A stretch of DNA of 7,437 nt from assembly GCA_900319505.1 (NCBI GenBank), contig ONOV01000096.1, forward strand, positions 1 to 7,437, given 5' to 3'. Within the stretch, counting starts at the first letter, position 1, and each line of letters opens with the position of its first letter. The notes beneath the pieces are model-generated. The model did not search any database. It was not told where the DNA came from and was given only the letters and a program-made list of their open reading frames with translations. A program made the position numbers and the translations under genes. The DNA is from an uncultured Erysipelotrichaceae bacterium. GTDB taxonomy: Bacteria; Bacillota_I; Bacilli_A; Erysipelotrichales; Erysipelotrichaceae. Shown here in pieces: positions 5,416 through 7,437 of the stretch.

Positions 5416-6768
5416 TAAATGAAGGTGATTGAACATGGAGCGTATCAGGAGGAAAGCTGTGATAAAGCTTGCCAGTTCTGCGATCGGTACGGCCCGCCAG
5501 ACGATGGAAAGATCATGAGTTAAAGCACTGAGCAATGCTGTAAAAAAATAGAGATTGATGAACTGACGCAGAATATTGGCGATGAGAGCATAGTGAGAAT
5601 GCCTCAGGGACTGCATGGCGGTGGTCATGATAATGGTCATGCCGCCAAAGGGAAGCGACAGAAGACAGATATGCAGTGCCTGTATACCGATGGCTTTCAT
5701 CGATTCAGAAGCGTTAAATAATGATAACAGTGAAGCAGGAATACATTCCAGTATGACCATCAGGCATACCTGCAGAAGCAGGATGAACACCCAGGCCATG
5801 TGGAATGTTTTCTTTACTCTGTCTGGATGATGGGCAGAGAGATTATAGGAAAGAATCGGTACCATGCCGTTATTCATTCCGAATACAGGCATATAGCAGA
5901 AGTTCTGCAGTTTGGCCCAGATGCCATACACAGCGGTGGCCGTGGTGGAATAGGAGAGCAGAATCTGATTGATCAGATAATTGGAAAGAGAGGAAAGGCC
6001 GATGGTGACCATGCTGGGAAAGCCGACGGACAGAACATCTTTACAGGAAGAAATGTCCGGTCTGAAGTCAGAAGGCTGCAGGTGGATCAGATGGTTGTGT
6101 TTCAGATTCATAATCAGGGCAAGCAGAGCGGCAGCGATCTGACCGCCCACCGTAGCCCAGGCTGCCCCGGTAATACCAAGACGCGGGAAAATACCGATGC
6201 CGAAGATCAGAAGCGGATCAAAGATGATGTTGAAGACAGCCCCGCAGGCCTGGGAAAGCATGGCTGACAGGGGACAGCCTGCACATAGCAGCATTTTTTC
6301 CAGCAGCTGGCCGAAGAATTCACCGGCACTGACCGTCCAGAGAATGCGCAGATATGCGGAGCCGCCGTCAATGATTTCAGCAACATCAGTCTGGTGTTTA
6401 TAGACCGCTGTGGTGAACAGAAAGCCTGCCGCCATGAATACAAGCATGGAAACAAAGGACAGAAAGATGGCCGTGCCGGCAATGCGATTGGCACGTATTT
6501 CATCCTTTGCCCCGATGGCTTCCGGTACTCTGGCATTGAGGCCGACGGAAAGACCTACAGCTATGGCATGGGCGGCCATCTGCATTGGAAAGGCCAGTGA
6601 GACAGCGGTCAGAGCATTTTCACTGATCCGTGAAACAAAAATGGAATCCACAATGTTGTATAAAGCCTGGATGAAAAAGGAAATGATCATCGGCAGAGAC
6701 ATTCTGACAAGAAGACGGCCGATCGGTTCAGTGCCCAGTTGGTTTTCAGCAGTGCTGTTTTCACTCAT
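5389..6768 (-). CDS. MATE-family efflux transporter (MepA/DinF-like multidrug or organic cation antiporter)
   Basis: A 459-residue, twelve-helix inner-membrane antiporter of the MATE family, which exports drugs or other organic cations in exchange for Na+ or H+. The first half shows LPMIISFFIQALYNIVDSIFV (about 25-45), ALTAVSLAFPMQ and the GLSVGLNARVPEAIGA loop. The conserved DPLLIFGIGIFPRLGITGAA block is at about 184-203. The second half repeats the plan with VGFPSMVTIGLSSLSNYLINQ and the GMNNGMVPILSYNLSA loop. The length is usual. AAGGAG at 6784-6789 is 15 nt from the ATG, longer than ideal, but an in-frame TAA lies upstream and no better start was found. The gene appears monocistronic. Its last 27 bp overlap the end of the metal transporter on the opposite strand. 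The substrate is unknown. Confidence 0.93.
   Translation of the reverse strand: MSENSTAENQLGTEPIGRLLVRMSLPMIISFFIQALYNIVDSIFVSRISENALTAVSLAFPMQMAAHAIAVGLSVGLNARVPEAIGAKDEIRANRIAGTAIFLSFVSMLVFMAAGFLFTTAVYKHQTDVAEIIDGGSAYLRILWTVSAGEFFGQLLEKMLLCAGCPLSAMLSQACGAVFNIIFDPLLIFGIGIFPRLGITGAAWATVGGQIAAALLALIMNLKHNHLIHLQPSDFRPDISSCKDVLSVGFPSMVTIGLSSLSNYLINQILLSYSTTATAVYGIWAKLQNFCYMPVFGMNNGMVPILSYNLSAHHPDRVKKTFHMAWVFILLLQVCLMVILECIPASLLSLFNASESMKAIGIQALHICLLSLPFGGMTIIMTTAMQSLRHSHYALIANILRQFINLYFFTALLSALTHDLSIVWRAVPIAELASFITAFLLIRSMFNHLHLSEDDAHRF
5391..5413. repeat. Inverted repeat joining the stop codons of two convergent overlapping genes
   Basis: AGAAG-CGATG (5391-5400), GG, CATCG-T-CTTCT (5403-5413) is a 10-bp inverted repeat with one bulged T. 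The transporter stop TGA (5413-5415) and the MATE stop TAG (complement of 5389-5391) sit at its two outer edges. No T-run follows on either strand, so it is a poor intrinsic terminator, yet it is the only structure available to end the two opposing transcripts here. Confidence 0.45.
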
Positions 6769-6806
6769 ACCGTTTATTTTAGACTCCTTTTACAGGGTGG
6801 CAAGGA

Positions 6807-6825
6807 ATTGTACAAAGTGAACTTT
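6807..6825 (-). promoter_or_regulatory. Tentative MATE-gene -10 with adjacent AAAGT-GA-ACTTT palindrome
   Basis: On the minus strand TACAAT (6807-6812) is a good -10, but no convincing -35 is seen at the right distance. Immediately upstream lies a perfect 5-2-5 inverted repeat (6814-6825), a plausible repressor or activator site placed between -10 and -35. Two TTACAG hexamers (plus strand) at 6832 and 6842, exactly 10 bp apart, lie just beyond. The regulator is unknown and the promoter is a suggestion only. Confidence 0.3.
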
Positions 6826-6931
6826 CGGTGCTTACAGTACATTACAGCCGCAACGCTGACATTACTCACAAGTAACCGGAATATATATTAGAAAACAGGT
6901 ATGTATCTGCAGATAATATGAAACCGCTGCC

Positions 6932-7282
6932 ATGGGACGTGTTCCTGCTTTGCGCAACAGTCAGTATGTCAATCTGATCCCTGTATTCGATGATGACCAT
7001 CCTTCCGGCTGTGTCAGAGATTATCGGGAAGGAGAGACAGAGACATCTGCCAGGACAATGATGCAGCTGCAGGAAGGGGATGTCATCGACTGTGTCGCGG
7101 ATTACTGCAGTTATGACGGTACTTATCAGGACTCCTGCGTGGCAGGTGATAAAACCGTGTATGACAGCAGTTTTGAAGTCAGTGATGCAGAAGTGCCGGA
7201 GAAGCTGAGTGAATGCTATAGGATGATGGATCTTTATGGCAATGCATATTGGTCATCAGCAGTGGAAATGGATCATCGCTGA
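6932..7282 (+). pseudogene. C-terminal remnant resembling a clostripain-family (peptidase C11) cysteine protease
   Basis: An open frame of 116 codons. From memory of the family, the segments QYVNLIPVFDDDHPSG, ETETSARTMMQLQEGDVID, DYCSYDGTYQDSCVAGD and the end DLYGNAYWSSAVEM resemble the C-terminal beta-rich region of large secreted clostripain-related peptidases. Everything before that is missing: no catalytic His/Cys domain, no signal peptide and no linker. The ATG at 6932 has no Shine-Dalgarno sequence (CCGCTGCC precedes it) and the frame is closed by TAA at 6914-6916. Several Cys residues stand where I recall Tyr in relatives (SGC, DYC, DSC), fitting relaxed selection. It is therefore read as a decayed fragment. 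The alternative is a small expressed acidic, Cys-containing protein using an unusual start. No promoter was found. Confidence 0.55.
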
Positions 7283-7437
7283 AAAGAAAATGACAGCAGA
7301 AAGGAAAGTCTTTCTATGATGTGATCCGCATGGCCTTTGGACGATTGTGTGCATTGAGTCTGAACGAACCTCTGCAGGATGCTTTTACTGCGGTTAATGG
7401 CAAAAATCTGAGGATAAAATCCGCAGTAATTAATCGC
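7283..7437 (+). other. Unassigned end of window; one frame open to the edge
   Basis: After the remnant, the frame beginning at 7294 (following TGA at 7291-7293) stays open to the last base: 48 codons including FYDVIRMAFGRLCALSLNEP. Possible starts are GTG at 7321 and ATG at 7330, but the nearest purine-rich site (AAGGAAAG, 7301-7308) is too far from either. It instead serves an ATG at 7316 that stops after two codons. The opposite strand is also open in this interval in more than one frame. I do not recognise a family; it may be more degraded sequence or the edge of a gene continuing beyond the window. Confidence 0.25.

Noticed and set aside
5800..6267. 155-codon plus-strand frame inside the MATE gene
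   Set aside because: Antisense shadow with a charged, low-complexity product and no initiation signals; the minus strand holds an intact MATE transporter.
7298..7315. AGAAAG-6-CTTTCT inverted repeat as a terminator after the protease remnant
   Set aside because: The stem is only 6 A/T-rich base pairs and is followed by ATGATG with no T-run, so it would be unstable.
1..7437. CRISPR arrays, tRNA/rRNA genes, transposases or phage genes
   Set aside because: No repeat-spacer pattern, no cloverleaf or rRNA-like stretch and no recognisable transposase, integrase or phage protein was seen on either strand; the protease remnant is the only sign of rearrangement.

Overview
The window reads as a chromosomal stretch from a low- to mid-GC Gram-positive bacterium of the Firmicutes. 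The grounds are AGGAGG-type ribosome sites, sigma-A-like promoters, a YdjGHI-type membrane-stress gene set otherwise known from Bacillus, and a remnant of a clostripain-type protease. Gut Erysipelotrichia or Clostridia would fit, but the sequence alone does not settle the genus.

Layout. (a) 1-860, plus strand: the last codons of an integral membrane protein, overlapping by ATGA a complete Cof-type HAD phosphatase. (b) 877-906: a 13-bp-stem hairpin, probably a bidirectional terminator, between convergent units. (c) 937-3949, minus strand: a tight three-gene operon in the order SPFH/band-7 protein with zinc ribbon (YdjI-like), double zinc-ribbon membrane protein (YdjG-like), TPM-domain membrane protein (YdjH-like). 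In B. subtilis the homologous proteins recruit the phage-shock protein PspA to the membrane; no pspA is present here. (d) 3950-4130: a compact divergent control region with one promoter for each direction and two Fur-family 7-1-7 boxes. The boxes are the halves of a long inverted repeat that brackets the plus-strand promoter. (e) 4131-5415, plus strand: a Fur-family metalloregulator whose end overlaps a small polytopic membrane protein of the ArsP_2 / putative manganese transporter type, with a His/Cys-rich loop between two pseudo-symmetric halves. (f) 5389-6768, minus strand: a MATE multidrug/organic-cation antiporter, convergent with the transporter and overlapping it by 27 bp. (g) 6932-7282: a start-less, domain-less piece resembling the C-terminus of clostripain-family (C11) cysteine peptidases, probably a decayed gene, followed by sequence I cannot assign.

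How it may work together. The Fur-like protein very probably represses its own operon, because one box covers the -35 and the other the transcription start. The protein lacks the His found in the helical metal ligand position of Fur/PerR and has a Cys-x2-His-x-His cluster before its structural CxxC, which suggests Zur-like or otherwise divergent metal sensing. The YdjI-like operon starts from the same intergenic region, with its -35 only 2 bp from the inverted repeat, so metal status and envelope-stress protection may be linked. The most interesting item is this regulator/transporter/three-zinc-ribbon-operon arrangement. It is built from known families but is, as far as I can tell, not characterised as a unit.
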